DNA of 64,000 bases, taken from Oryzomonas sagensis. Its GTDB lineage: Bacteria > Desulfobacterota > Desulfuromonadia > Geobacterales > Pseudopelobacteraceae. Within the stretch, counting starts at the first letter, position 1. The number at the start of each line of letters is the position of its first letter. The notes below the pieces were generated by a model. It was not told where the DNA came from. It made no database searches and saw only the letters and a program-made list of their open reading frames with translations. Below are positions 34,448 to 43,502 of this stretch, one piece after another. The stretch spans positions 219,642-283,641 of the forward strand of contig NZ_VZRA01000002.1 of the NCBI RefSeq assembly GCF_008802355.1, in the 5' to 3' direction. A program made the translations under genes and the position numbers.

Positions 34448-34495
34448 GGGGACAGGCGCCAGGTACGCCGGGTGCTCGATAAGCTGCCTGTCCCC
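34448..34495. repeat. Inverted repeat GGGGACAGGC/GCCTGTCCCC (REP-like)
   Basis: Perfect 10-bp arms (34448-34457 and 34486-34495) flank a 28-nt centre with some internal pairing. It lies downstream of mscS and could serve as its 3' hairpin. Confidence 0.65.
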
Positions 34496-34611
34496 TGTTC
34501 CGCCCCGCATACCGCACCCCCGCGGGTCCGTAAAATGCCCCAATAGTGATCCATGTCACACCGCCACAACCTCCATCCGTGTATCGTAAATAAAAACCGA
34601 AGCGCAAAAAA

Positions 34612-34724
34612 GATAGACGATAATGCTAAACCATCCGCGAGGATGGGACAGAAAATCCATGGGTCTCACCGAGACAGCCGGATTGCCGAAATATCTCAGA
34701 ATATTTCCGCGATCCGGTTTTTTT
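34612..34724 (+). promoter_or_regulatory. GEMM-I cyclic-dinucleotide riboswitch with terminator
   Basis: Conserved GEMM-I parts occur in order: GCTAAACC, the P2 stem CCATCC-GCGA-GGATGG (34631-34646, GNRA tetraloop), GGACAGAAAATCC, the P3 stem GTCTC/GAGAC, and AGCCGGATTGCCG. GATA (34612) and TATC (34692) can close P1. CCGGAT...GAAATAT, part of the aptamer, also pairs with ATATTTC...ATCCGG to form a terminator followed by seven T (34718-34724). The two folds exclude each other, so ligand binding should switch the downstream lipoprotein gene ON. Family ligands are c-di-GMP or 3',3'-cGAMP; which applies here is not clear by eye. Confidence 0.88.
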
Positions 34725-34751
34725 GCGTCAAAACAGAACATAGGAGGTCGC

Positions 34752-35162
34752 ATGAGCATGATGAAGCCTTTATCCGCTTTATTCCTGTCCTTACTGGTTA
34801 GTATTTCCCTGGCCGGGTGCGGCGGGGGCGGCGGATCGACGGCGTCGTCGGGCAGTTCTTTGCCGAGCAGCGCCACTGGCGGCTCAACCGGAGGAACCAC
34901 TTCGACCGGAGGAACCGCCTCAACGGGAGTCGTCAAGCTATCCTGGGACCCGCCGCAAGGCGTTGCCGCAGGAATCAACCTGCATTACGGGACGTCATCC
35001 GGAAGCTATACGAGCACCATTAATGCCGGGATGGTGTCAAGCTATGCCGTCAGCGGGCTTGCTCCGGGAACGTACTACTTTGTCGTTACGGCGTACGACT
35101 CGGCCGGGAACGAGAGCGTGTATTCCAATGAAGTGCAGGCCGTCATCCCGGCGAGCTCATAA
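34752..35162 (+). CDS. Riboswitch-controlled lipoprotein with fibronectin type III-like domain
   Basis: 136 aa from ATG 34752, preceded by AGGAGG. The lipobox is SLAGC (residue 22 region), followed by a Gly/Ser/Thr-rich linker with STGGT repeats, then an ~80-residue FnIII-like domain (VKLSWDPPQG, INLHYGTSSGSYTSTINAG, YAVSGLAPGTYYFVVTAYDSAGNESVYSNEVQ). Surface or periplasmic attachment is likely. Such small FnIII proteins accompany extracellular structures. Its leader is a GEMM-I riboswitch. Confidence 0.88.
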   Translation: MSMMKPLSALFLSLLVSISLAGCGGGGGSTASSGSSLPSSATGGSTGGTTSTGGTASTGVVKLSWDPPQGVAAGINLHYGTSSGSYTSTINAGMVSSYAVSGLAPGTYYFVVTAYDSAGNESVYSNEVQAVIPASS

Positions 35163-35174
35163 AGAGCAAATTGA

Positions 35175-35212
35175 GGGACGCCGCGCCAGGGTGTGTAGCG
35201 AGGCGCCGTCCC
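35175..35212. terminator. Hairpin between convergent genes
   Basis: GGGACG-CCGCGCC and GGCGCC-GTCCC can pair with one bulge around a 14-nt loop. It lies between the lipoprotein gene and bioA. No long T-tract, so the role as bidirectional terminator is tentative. Confidence 0.4.
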
Positions 35213-35218
35213 GGGGGA

Positions 35219-36541
35219 TCAGCGCCCGGCAAGCCCCGCAACGACCTTGCCGATCCCGGCGCACAGTGCCCGCAGCTCCCCCGGGGTGATGATGAACGGC
35301 GGCATGGTATAGACCAGCTTGCCGAACGGCCGCAGCCAGACCCCCTCGGCTACGAGGCACTGCTGAATCCGCCCCACGTCCACCGGCTCCCGCATCTCCA
35401 CCACGCCGATCGCCCCCAGGACCCGCACGTCGGCCACCCCATCCGCCTGTTGCAGCGGCAGGAGCCTCTCTTTCAGGGTCGCTTCGATGCGCGCGACGTT
35501 TCCCTGCCAGTCGCCCTTCAGCAAAAGCCGGGTGCTGGCCAGGGCCGTGGCGCAGGCCAGGGGATTGGCCATGAAGGTGGGGCCGTGCATGAACACGCCG
35601 GGCGCGCCATTGGAGATGGTGTACGCCACCTCTTGGGTGCAGAGGGTGGCGGCGAACGAGAGGCAGCCGCCCGTCAGGGCCTTGCCCACGCACATGATGT
35701 CCGGCGAGATGGCGGCGTGTTCGCAGGCAAAGAGCCTGCCGCTCCGGCCGAAGCCGGTGGCGATCTCGTCGGCGATGAGCAGGATGCCGTAGTCGGTGCA
35801 GAGCCGGCGCACCTGGCGCAGGTATTCCGGGTGGTAGAAGCGCATGCCGCCGGCGCCCTGGACGATCGGTTCGAGGATGAACGCGGCGATATGTTCGTGG
35901 TGTTGGCGCAGGAACGCCTCGACCTCGCCGGTCTCCGCCGGGTCGTAGGCGGCGTAAAAGCCGGAGCGGGGCGCGGGCAGAAAGTACTGCCTGGCCAGGT
36001 TCTTGTTGAAGATGGCGTGCATCCCGGTGTCCGGGTCGGATACGGACATGGCGTGCCAGGTGTCGCCGTGATACCCGTGGCGCACGGTGACGAACGCGTG
36101 CTTGGCGCCGCACGAACGGGAGTGCCAGTATTGCAGCGCCATTTTCATGGCCACTTCCACCGCCACCGAGCCGGAATCGCTGAAGAACACGTGCTCGAGG
36201 CCGTCCGGCACGATCCCGATCAGCAGTTGCGCCAGTTCCACGGCCGGCTGGTGGGTCAGGCCGCCGAACATGACGTGGGACATGCGCCCGATCTGGGCCG
36301 TCATGGCGGCATTGAGCGCCGGGTGGTTGTAGCCGTGGATGGCCGACCACCAACTGGACATGCCGTCGATCAGGCGCTGCCCGTCCATCAGCTCGATGTA
36401 CACCCCGTCGGCCCTGGCCACGGGATAGCATGTCAGCGCCTTGGTGGCCGAGGTGTAGGGGTGCCAGACGTGCGCCCTGTCGAATTCGAGAAGCTCCTCT
36501 TCGGTCATTTTTCCAAAATTATCGGAATCATCCATCTGCAT
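35219..36541 (-). CDS. bioA: Adenosylmethionine-8-amino-7-oxononanoate aminotransferase
   Basis: 440 aa. It makes 7,8-diaminononanoate from KAPA and S-adenosylmethionine in biotin synthesis. Class-III PLP aminotransferase features: [15 protein letters not shown] near the N-terminus, [47 protein letters not shown], and the PLP lysine K287 in VGKALTGG. No other bio genes are in the window. A second ATG (36535) has the better-spaced AAGG and may be the true start. Confidence 0.95.
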   Translation of the reverse strand: MQMDDSDNFGKMTEEELLEFDRAHVWHPYTSATKALTCYPVARADGVYIELMDGQRLIDGMSSWWSAIHGYNHPALNAAMTAQIGRMSHVMFGGLTHQPAVELAQLLIGIVPDGLEHVFFSDSGSVAVEVAMKMALQYWHSRSCGAKHAFVTVRHGYHGDTWHAMSVSDPDTGMHAIFNKNLARQYFLPAPRSGFYAAYDPAETGEVEAFLRQHHEHIAAFILEPIVQGAGGMRFYHPEYLRQVRRLCTDYGILLIADEIATGFGRSGRLFACEHAAISPDIMCVGKALTGGCLSFAATLCTQEVAYTISNGAPGVFMHGPTFMANPLACATALASTRLLLKGDWQGNVARIEATLKERLLPLQQADGVADVRVLGAIGVVEMREPVDVGRIQQCLVAEGVWLRPFGKLVYTMPPFIITPGELRALCAGIGKVVAGLAGR

Positions 36542-36800
36542 GCCTTCATGTCGTCGTTATTCGGGAGCCGGGGCCGCGTTTCCCGTGACGCCGCGTAGCC
36601 CGGGCCCCTCCGGAGCCCCACCCTTTCGCGGTGCGTCTGCATTATACGGCAGAGATCCGCATCTGTCATGGAGGAAACGTCCCTGCCCCGTAACGCCGCT
36701 GGCGATGCGGGTTCGTGAGTTTGATAACAAAAAAATAAATTTTGTCTTGTTGAACCCCCCCCCTCCGGTGGTATAGTTATCCGAGTAATTAGTTTTTTCA
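36542..36800. other. Intergenic region upstream of bioA and the second riboswitch
   Basis: No gene seen. The AT-rich segment 36720-36800 should hold the divergent promoters, including the one for the riboswitch transcript. Confidence 0.4.
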
Positions 36801-36931
36801 TATGTTCGTTCTGCCTCGACAGGGCTCACCCCTTCGCGAGAGGGGGACGGAAAGCCACGGATCTCCCGGATGACGGGAAGAGGGCCGAGCTGCCGAAGGA
36901 TACGTCATCTTCGCGGGGCCCGGCATTTTTT
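36801..36931 (+). promoter_or_regulatory. Second GEMM-I-like riboswitch with terminator
   Basis: ACAGGGCTCACC, a 7-bp P2 stem CCCCTTC-GCGA-GAGGGGG (36829-36846) with GNRA loop, GGACGGAAAGCC, a P3 arm (ATCTCCCGG...) and GGGCCGAGCTGCCG follow the GEMM-I order. TATGTTCG (36801) and CGAAGGATA (36894) can form P1. GCCG...GAAG then pairs with CTTC...CGGC ahead of six T (36926-36931). The 5' strand ACAGGGC matches the well-studied V. cholerae c-di-GMP aptamer, unlike the first copy. It should control the small gene at 37044. Confidence 0.8.
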
Positions 36932-37043
36932 ACGCGCACAGACGGCGTCCGGCCGCTTTGAGGGCTTTCCGGCCAGGTAGTGAAACCATGCAATGGGGCA
37001 GGTGGAAAGGCCGGTTGACCGGCAGAGGAGAAGCGAGGAAGCT

Positions 37044-37289
37044 ATGTCTATACCGATTCAGAATTTCAGCGGAAGCGAACCCAATGTGGCAGAATGCAGG
37101 ACCGAGTATCTCGTCGATGAATTTTCCCGGTGTCTCGCCCACAACACCGCCTGCCGGTACGCCGTTCCGGCAGGCACCACCAGCAGCTACTGCATCCATC
37201 CCAACCACACCGCCTTTCAGGACATGCCGGCGTTCGGAGGCCGGCAGGATCATGGGGCGGCGGGACACAACCACTCCATGGCCCACTAG
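37044..37289 (+). CDS. Small Cys/His protein under riboswitch control
   Basis: 81 aa from ATG 37044 with GAGGAA upstream. It contains VAECRTEYLVDEFSRCLAHN, TACRYAVP, SSYCIHPNHTAFQ and a His-rich tail (DHGAAGHNHSMAH). The four Cys and many His suggest a metal site. No signal peptide. Function unknown; its riboswitch leader ties it to cyclic-dinucleotide signalling. Confidence 0.72.
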   Translation: MSIPIQNFSGSEPNVAECRTEYLVDEFSRCLAHNTACRYAVPAGTTSSYCIHPNHTAFQDMPAFGGRQDHGAAGHNHSMAH

Positions 37290-37394
37290 CGTTCCGTGCG
37301 GGGCACTGACGCCTTGCAACGTGGAATGTTTCGGGCTGCCCCCCTCCCTTGACGGGAGGGGAGCGGACGTTGCTTGGGGCGGCACGGCGGCCGG

Positions 37395-37802
37395 TCAGCC
37401 GTGGGGCAGTTCCCGGGCAAAGCGCCCGTAGTCGGCATCGGTCTTGAGGATGTGATTGGTGAGCCAGCTATGGAGGAACTGCAGCACCTCCAGGGAGAGG
37501 TGGGCCTCCCCCCGGCGGAACTCCTCCCGGATCTCGGCCAGCCGGTCGCAGAACCGCTGGTGTTCCTGCCGGTGGTGCGGCAGGGCGGGGTACTGGTGGG
37601 CTTCCATCCACTGCTCCTCGGCGGCGAAGTGGTAGGTCGCATAGTCGGACAGCTCGTCGAGAACCGCTTCGATTTCATCCCGCTCCGCCTTGTACATAAA
37701 GCCGTCGAACGCCAGGTTGATCAGGTCCACCAGGTGCTTGTGATGCTCGTCGAACTCATGGATGCCGAGTTCGAAGTTCTGGTCCCAGTGCATAAAGGTC
37801 AT
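37395..37802 (-). CDS. Bacteriohemerythrin
   Basis: 135 aa from ATG 37802 with GGGGAG upstream. All di-iron ligands are visible: HEFDEHHKHL, HFAAEEQWM, HHRQEHQRF and HSWLTNHILKTD. It binds O2 and may act in oxygen storage or sensing in an anaerobe. It stands alone, downstream of and convergent with the riboswitch gene. Confidence 0.94.
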   Translation of the reverse strand: MTFMHWDQNFELGIHEFDEHHKHLVDLINLAFDGFMYKAERDEIEAVLDELSDYATYHFAAEEQWMEAHQYPALPHHRQEHQRFCDRLAEIREEFRRGEAHLSLEVLQFLHSWLTNHILKTDADYGRFARELPHG

Positions 37803-38051
37803 GGTGTCGCTCCCCGTCATGCTCGCTTCGTCCGTACCAAGCAAGTATTCCAAAAAAATATCGGGATGGCAAGGCCTGTCGCCGTTTCCCGCTCCGGGGC
37901 GGCCCCGCTGCGCTTCCCCGGTTTTTCCCCCTGTTTACACTATTGTGTTGACGATTCCGAAATTTCCCCTATAATTATTTAATTATTCTAATTTAAAATC
38001 AACAGTTTATCTGACTAGAAGACATTTTCCCGCGGAGGTGGTCGCATCAAC

Positions 38052-40685
38052 ATGCCCGACGTCACCCCCACGACATCCGGTACGACTGCGCCGGGCCGTG
38101 CCTCTTTCTACCGGCTCGTGGCCGGCGTCCTGCTCACCAACCTGTTTGTGATCGGGCTGGTCTGCTTTTCCCTGTACCAAAGCCGCCGGCAGTACGAATC
38201 CCGCGCCGCCATCCAGACCCAGGACCTGGCCCAAGCCCTCAGCCTGACCGTTGCCGGTCTTGTCGACAAGACCGGCATCGCCCTCCTGTCGGTGCAGCGG
38301 GAGCGGGAGCGGCAACTCAGGGACGGCCGCGCCGCCGGCCAGGACCTGAACCACTATATCCTTGCCCAGCGGCTCCTCATACCCGAGTTGGACGGCCTGC
38401 GGATCGCGGACGCCCGGGGTGCGTTCATCTATGGCGACTCCTCCCTCCCGGGCTCCGACACCCTGGTGAACGACCGGGAGTATTTCCGCCGGGCCCGGAA
38501 CGACCCCCGGGCCGGTTTGATCATCTCCGAGCCGCTGTTCGCGCGTTCCGCCGCCAAGTGGGTGATCAACATCGTCCGGCGCATCGACAACCCGGACGGC
38601 AGTTTCGCCGGCGTGGTCGTCGGCGCCATCTCCCTGGATTACCTGATGCGGCTCTTTTCCACGTTCGATATGGGCCGCCAGGGGGTCATCACCCTGCGGG
38701 ACGGGGCGTTGAACGTCATCATCCGCTACCCGGAGCCGCGCAGCATCGGCAGCGCCGTGGTCTCCCGGGAACTGCGGGAGCTGGTGCGGACCGGGCACGT
38801 CGTCGGCATCTACCGGAACAAGGGGAGCATCGACCCGGTGGAGCGCTCTTTTTCCTTTCACAAGGTCTTCGATTATCCACTGTATATGACGGCCGGCCTC
38901 GCAACCGCCGACTACCTGCTCCCCTGGCGGCGCGAAGCCTGGGGGATGACGCTCCTGGTGGCCGTCTTTGCGGCGGGATCGCTCCTGACGGCACGGTTGA
39001 TCCAGCGCAACCGCAGGCGCGAGGGGGAGGCCAAGGCCGAACTGCTCCGGCACCGGGAGCAGATGGAGGAGACGGTGCGGGAGCGGACCGCCCAGTTGGA
39101 AGCGGGCAACGCCCAGCTGGCCGGGGAGATCGTCCTGCGGAAGCAGGCCGAGGCAAATTTGAAGAAGGCCGCGATCATCATGGACCGCATGGCCGACGCC
39201 GTGGCGTGGGTCGCCCCGGACGGCCGCTACCTGTACGTCAACGACGCCGCCTGCCGGATGTACGGCTACAGCCGCGAAGAGATGCTCTCCCTGTCGGTGC
39301 CCGATATCGGTCTGATGGGGTTCGACCGCGAGGCGTGGCGGCGTTTCATGGAAGAGCTGCAGCGCTGCGAATGCCTCCATATGGAGGCCGAGGCCACGGC
39401 CCGGGACGGCCGCCTGTTTTCGGTCGAGATTACGGCCAATTACCTGGAGATAGACGGCCAGGTGTATAACTGCTCCATCCTGCGGGACATCTCGGAGCGG
39501 CGGGCGGGTGAGGCGGAGCGGCAGGCGCTGATGATCCAGTTGAGCCAGTCCCAGAAGATCGAGTCCATCGGCCGCCTGGCCGCGGGGATCGCCCACGACT
39601 TCAACAACCTGCTGACGCCGATCCTGGGCTATGCCGAATTGCTGAAGAACCGCTTGCCGGCCGACAGCCGGGACTTCGAGCAGGTCGACCGGATCATGCA
39701 GGCGGCCGGCAAGGCCAAGGCCCTCACCCAGCAGCTCCTGAGCTTCGGGCGCAAGCAGATCCTGGAGATGAAGACCGTCGATCTGAACAACGTGGTGACG
39801 TCGTTCTACGAGATCCTGCGCCGGACCATCCGGGAGAACATCGCCATCCGGCTGCGCCTCTCGGAGATCGTCTACGCCGTCCGCGCCGACCGCAACCAGG
39901 TGGAACAGATCCTCATGAACCTGGCGATCAACGCCCAGGACGCCATCTTCGACCGGGGCGTCATCACCATCGAGACGGCGCCGGTGACCCTGGACGACGA
40001 ATACGTCCGCCGGCACGAGGGGCTTGCACCGGGGAGGTACCTGATGCTGGGGGTCAGCGACACCGGCGCCGGCATGCCTCGTGAGACCCTCTCCCATGTC
40101 TTCGAGCCGTTCTTCACCACCAAGGATGTGGGCAAGGGGTCGGGTCTGGGGCTGGCCACGGTCTACGGCCTGGTCGAACAGCACAACGGGTATATCCAGG
40201 TGTCGAGCGAGGAGGGGGAGGGCACGTCCTTCAAGATCTACCTGCCGATCGCCACAGGCGCGGTGCCCGAGGAAACGGCGGCCGCGGAGGAGCTCTCGGA
40301 GGTCGACGTGACCGGCAGCACTATCCTGTTGGTGGAGGACAACGACATGGTGCGCACCCTGGTCGGCGATATCCTGGAAGGGTGCGGCTGCCGGCTGATC
40401 GTTGCCGAGGGACCTCGCCAGGCCCTGGAACTGAGCGCGGGGAAAAACGTGGACCTGCTGCTCACCGATGTGGTCATGCCCGACATGAACGGCCCGGAAT
40501 TGTGTGAAAAGATGCGGTCGAGCCACCCGGGCCTTGCGACGCTCTACATGTCGGGATACACCAACGACGCCATCGTCCACCACAGCGTGCTGGACGATGG
40601 CGTCAACTTCATCCAGAAACCGTTTACCGCCGGGGATCTCATGAAAAAGATCGACGCCATCCTGAACGGCCCGGCCGGGCATTAA
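38052..40685 (+). CDS. Hybrid sensor histidine kinase, paralogue A
   Basis: 877 aa. TM1 (20-43), a periplasmic dCACHE-type sensor (45-295), TM2 (300-320), a coiled coil, a PAS domain (370-485), HisKA with H515 ([20 protein letters not shown]), HATPase_c (N box [11 protein letters not shown]1 DTGAGM, G2 [13 protein letters not shown]) and a receiver with D806 ([12 protein letters not shown]). No output domain, so phosphotransfer to another regulator is expected. GGAGG lies 13 nt before the ATG. It forms a tandem pair with paralogue B. Confidence 0.94.
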   Translation: MPDVTPTTSGTTAPGRASFYRLVAGVLLTNLFVIGLVCFSLYQSRRQYESRAAIQTQDLAQALSLTVAGLVDKTGIALLSVQRERERQLRDGRAAGQDLNHYILAQRLLIPELDGLRIADARGAFIYGDSSLPGSDTLVNDREYFRRARNDPRAGLIISEPLFARSAAKWVINIVRRIDNPDGSFAGVVVGAISLDYLMRLFSTFDMGRQGVITLRDGALNVIIRYPEPRSIGSAVVSRELRELVRTGHVVGIYRNKGSIDPVERSFSFHKVFDYPLYMTAGLATADYLLPWRREAWGMTLLVAVFAAGSLLTARLIQRNRRREGEAKAELLRHREQMEETVRERTAQLEAGNAQLAGEIVLRKQAEANLKKAAIIMDRMADAVAWVAPDGRYLYVNDAACRMYGYSREEMLSLSVPDIGLMGFDREAWRRFMEELQRCECLHMEAEATARDGRLFSVEITANYLEIDGQVYNCSILRDISERRAGEAERQALMIQLSQSQKIESIGRLAAGIAHDFNNLLTPILGYAELLKNRLPADSRDFEQVDRIMQAAGKAKALTQQLLSFGRKQILEMKTVDLNNVVTSFYEILRRTIRENIAIRLRLSEIVYAVRADRNQVEQILMNLAINAQDAIFDRGVITIETAPVTLDDEYVRRHEGLAPGRYLMLGVSDTGAGMPRETLSHVFEPFFTTKDVGKGSGLGLATVYGLVEQHNGYIQVSSEEGEGTSFKIYLPIATGAVPEETAAAEELSEVDVTGSTILLVEDNDMVRTLVGDILEGCGCRLIVAEGPRQALELSAGKNVDLLLTDVVMPDMNGPELCEKMRSSHPGLATLYMSGYTNDAIVHHSVLDDGVNFIQKPFTAGDLMKKIDAILNGPAGH

Positions 40686-40823
40686 CCGCCGCGCGCATCC
40701 CGCCCACTATTATGTTGACGGTTTTCTATTATAGTTTATAATTAATTGAAAATATTTTAATGATATCGAGCGGATCGGTCGCATCGGCAGGTGGCCGGCG
40801 CCGAGCGGAGGCTGTTCCCCACA

Positions 40824-43502
40824 ATGCCTGAAGCCCCCCCCCCGACATTCAACCGGGTCATATCCACCCGGGTCTTTCTCCCCTGGCTCGCGGCGAGCTG
40901 CCTGCTCCTCAACCTGTTCGTCGCCGGGCTGGCAGGCTATTCCCTCTACCGGAGCCACCGGCAGTACGAGAGCCGCGCCGTCATCCGGACCCAGAACCTG
41001 TCCCAGTCCCTCAACCTGACCATTGCCGGCATTATGGACAAGGCCGGCCTCACCGTCTTTGCGGTGAAAAAGGAGGCCGAGCGGCAGATCAGAAGCGGCG
41101 GCATCGACCGCCCGGCTCTGCGCTCCTACCTCCGCGCCCATAACGAGCGTATCTCCGAGATCCAGGACCTGAGGGTAGCCAACGCCCGGGGCGAGATCGT
41201 CTTTAGCGATCAGGCGCCCCTCGAAAGGCCGGTCAAGATCTCCGATCGCGACTACTTCGTCAGCGCCAGCCGGAATCCCTGGATCGGCCTGATCGTCACC
41301 AAGCCGCTTATGAGCCGGATCACCAACCGGTGGACCGTCAACATCGTCCGGCGCATGGACAACCCGGACGGCAGCTTCGCCGGCATCGCCTACGCCGCCG
41401 TCTCCCTGGATTATTTTGTCCGGCTGTGCGGCTCCTTCGACCTGGGAGCGCACGGCCTCATCGCCCTGCGGGACGCAGACCTGGCCGTCATGGTGCGCTA
41501 TCCCGAACAGGCGGGGGGGGAGGGCAGCACCGGCAGTACCATGGTGCCGCGGGAGTTGCGGGAGCTGGTCCGGGGGGGGCACACCTCCGGCACCTACCGG
41601 ACCCGGGAGGGCCTGGACCCGGTGGAGCGCATCTTCTCCTTCCGCAAGATCGCAAACTACCCCCTCTACGTAACGGCGGGCCTGGCCGTCGACGACTACC
41701 TGGCCCCCTGGCGCACGGAAGCCGCGCTCATGTCGGCCCTGGTGGCCCTCTTTGCCGCCGGATCGCTCGTGACCGCCCGGCTGCTCTACCGTAACCGCGG
41801 GCGCGAGGAGCGGGGGGAGGCCGAACTGCTCCGGCACCGGGAGCAGTTGGAGGAGATGGTCCGGGATCGGACCTCCCTGCTGGAGGCGCGAAACGCCCAA
41901 CTGGGCGAAGAGATCGTCCTGCGCAAGCGGATCGAAGCGGATTTGCAGCGGTCGGCCAGCGTCATGGACCGGATGCCGGATGCCGTCTCCTGGGTCGCCC
42001 CGGACGGCAGGATTCTCTACGTCAACGACGCCGCCTGCCGCCTGAGCGGCTACGAACGCCGGGAGTTGCTTGCCCTGCGGGCGTGGGACCTTTACCGCAA
42101 CGCTACGGCCGAATCATGGCTCCCCCATTGGGAAGAGCTGCGCCGGGAGGGGCACCTGCATTTCGAGACCGCGGCCCAAACCCGGGACGGCCGCCTGGTG
42201 CCGGTGGACGTGTCGGCCAATTATCTGGAAATAGACGGCCAGGAGTACGACTGCGCCATCCTGCGGGACATCTCGGAGCGCCGGGCGGGGGAGGCGGAGC
42301 GGCAGGCGCTGATGGTCCAGTTGAGCCAGTCCCAGAAGATCGAGTCCATCGGCCGTCTGGCCGGGGGGATCGCCCACGACTTCAACAACCTGCTGACGCC
42401 GATCCTGGGCTATGCCGAATTGCTGCAGAACCGCCTGCCGGCCGACAGCCGGGATTTCGAGCGGGTCGACCGGATCATGCAGGCGGCCGACAAGGCCAGG
42501 GTCCTCACCCAGCAGCTCCTGAGCTTCAGCCGCAAACAGTTTTTCGAAATGCGGCCGGTGGACCTGAACAACGTGGTGACGTCGTTCTACGAGATCCTGC
42601 GCCGGACCATCCGGGAGAACATCGCCATCCGGCTGCGCCTCTCGGAGATCGTCTACGCCGTCCGCGCCGACCGCAACCAGGTGGAACAGATCCTCATGAA
42701 CCTGGCGATCAACGCCCAGGACGCCATCCTCGACCGGGGCGTCATCACCATCGAGACGGCGCCGGTGACCCTGGACGACGAATACGTCCGCCAGCACGAG
42801 GGGCTCGCGCCGGGCAGATACCTGATGCTGGGGGTCAGCGACACCGGCGCGGGCATGGCCCGGGAAACCATTGCCCACATCTTCGAGCCGTTCTTCACCA
42901 CCAAGGATGTGGGCAAGGGGTCGGGCCTGGGGCTGGCCACGGTCTACGGCCTGGTCAAACAGCACGGCGGGCATATCGTGGTGTTCAGCGAGGAGGGGGA
43001 GGGGACGACCTTCAAGATCTTCTTCCCCCTGGATGAGGACGCCGTGCCGGTGGAAACCGCAAGCGCCGCGGAGATCTCGGAGGTCAACGTGGCCGGCAGC
43101 ACCATCCTGCTGGTGGAGGACAACGATATGGTGCGCAACCTGGTCCGGGACCTGCTGGACAGTTGCAACTGCCGGCTGATCGTTGCCGAGGGACCTCGCC
43201 AGGCCCTCGCCCTGAGCGCCGGCCGGAAGGTGGACCTGCTGCTCACCGACGTGGTCATGCCCGACATGAACGGGCCGGAGTTGCAGGAAAAGATGCAGAA
43301 AACCCATCCGGGGCTCGCGACCCTCTACATGTCGGGATACACCGACACCGCCATCCTCCGCAACGGCGCGCCGGACCGGGGGATCAACTTCATTCAGAAA
43401 CCGTTCACCACGAGAGAGCTCCTGAAAAAGATCGACTCGATCCTGAACGGGGCCCCGGAGCCGTCGCCCGGCGCGCCGGCGGGGAGGGGGGACATGCGCT
43501 AA
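40824..43502 (+). CDS. Hybrid sensor histidine kinase, paralogue B
   Basis: 892 aa from ATG 40824, matched to paralogue A; an upstream GTG at 40791 is possible. Same domain order: TM, dCACHE, TM, PAS, HisKA (H518), HATPase_c, receiver (D809). The DNA of the kinase core is almost the same as in A, while the sensor and PAS parts diverge. Its stop overlaps the start of the EAL-HDOD gene (TAATG), so the two are translationally coupled. Confidence 0.94.
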   Translation: MPEAPPPTFNRVISTRVFLPWLAASCLLLNLFVAGLAGYSLYRSHRQYESRAVIRTQNLSQSLNLTIAGIMDKAGLTVFAVKKEAERQIRSGGIDRPALRSYLRAHNERISEIQDLRVANARGEIVFSDQAPLERPVKISDRDYFVSASRNPWIGLIVTKPLMSRITNRWTVNIVRRMDNPDGSFAGIAYAAVSLDYFVRLCGSFDLGAHGLIALRDADLAVMVRYPEQAGGEGSTGSTMVPRELRELVRGGHTSGTYRTREGLDPVERIFSFRKIANYPLYVTAGLAVDDYLAPWRTEAALMSALVALFAAGSLVTARLLYRNRGREERGEAELLRHREQLEEMVRDRTSLLEARNAQLGEEIVLRKRIEADLQRSASVMDRMPDAVSWVAPDGRILYVNDAACRLSGYERRELLALRAWDLYRNATAESWLPHWEELRREGHLHFETAAQTRDGRLVPVDVSANYLEIDGQEYDCAILRDISERRAGEAERQALMVQLSQSQKIESIGRLAGGIAHDFNNLLTPILGYAELLQNRLPADSRDFERVDRIMQAADKARVLTQQLLSFSRKQFFEMRPVDLNNVVTSFYEILRRTIRENIAIRLRLSEIVYAVRADRNQVEQILMNLAINAQDAILDRGVITIETAPVTLDDEYVRQHEGLAPGRYLMLGVSDTGAGMARETIAHIFEPFFTTKDVGKGSGLGLATVYGLVKQHGGHIVVFSEEGEGTTFKIFFPLDEDAVPVETASAAEISEVNVAGSTILLVEDNDMVRNLVRDLLDSCNCRLIVAEGPRQALALSAGRKVDLLLTDVVMPDMNGPELQEKMQKTHPGLATLYMSGYTDTAILRNGAPDRGINFIQKPFTTRELLKKIDSILNGAPEPSPGAPAGRGDMR

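Noticed and set aside
38007-40682. 891-codon open frame on the minus strand
   Set aside because: Antisense to hybrid kinase A; composition is rich in H, Q, G and D as expected for a GC-rich shadow, with no domain.
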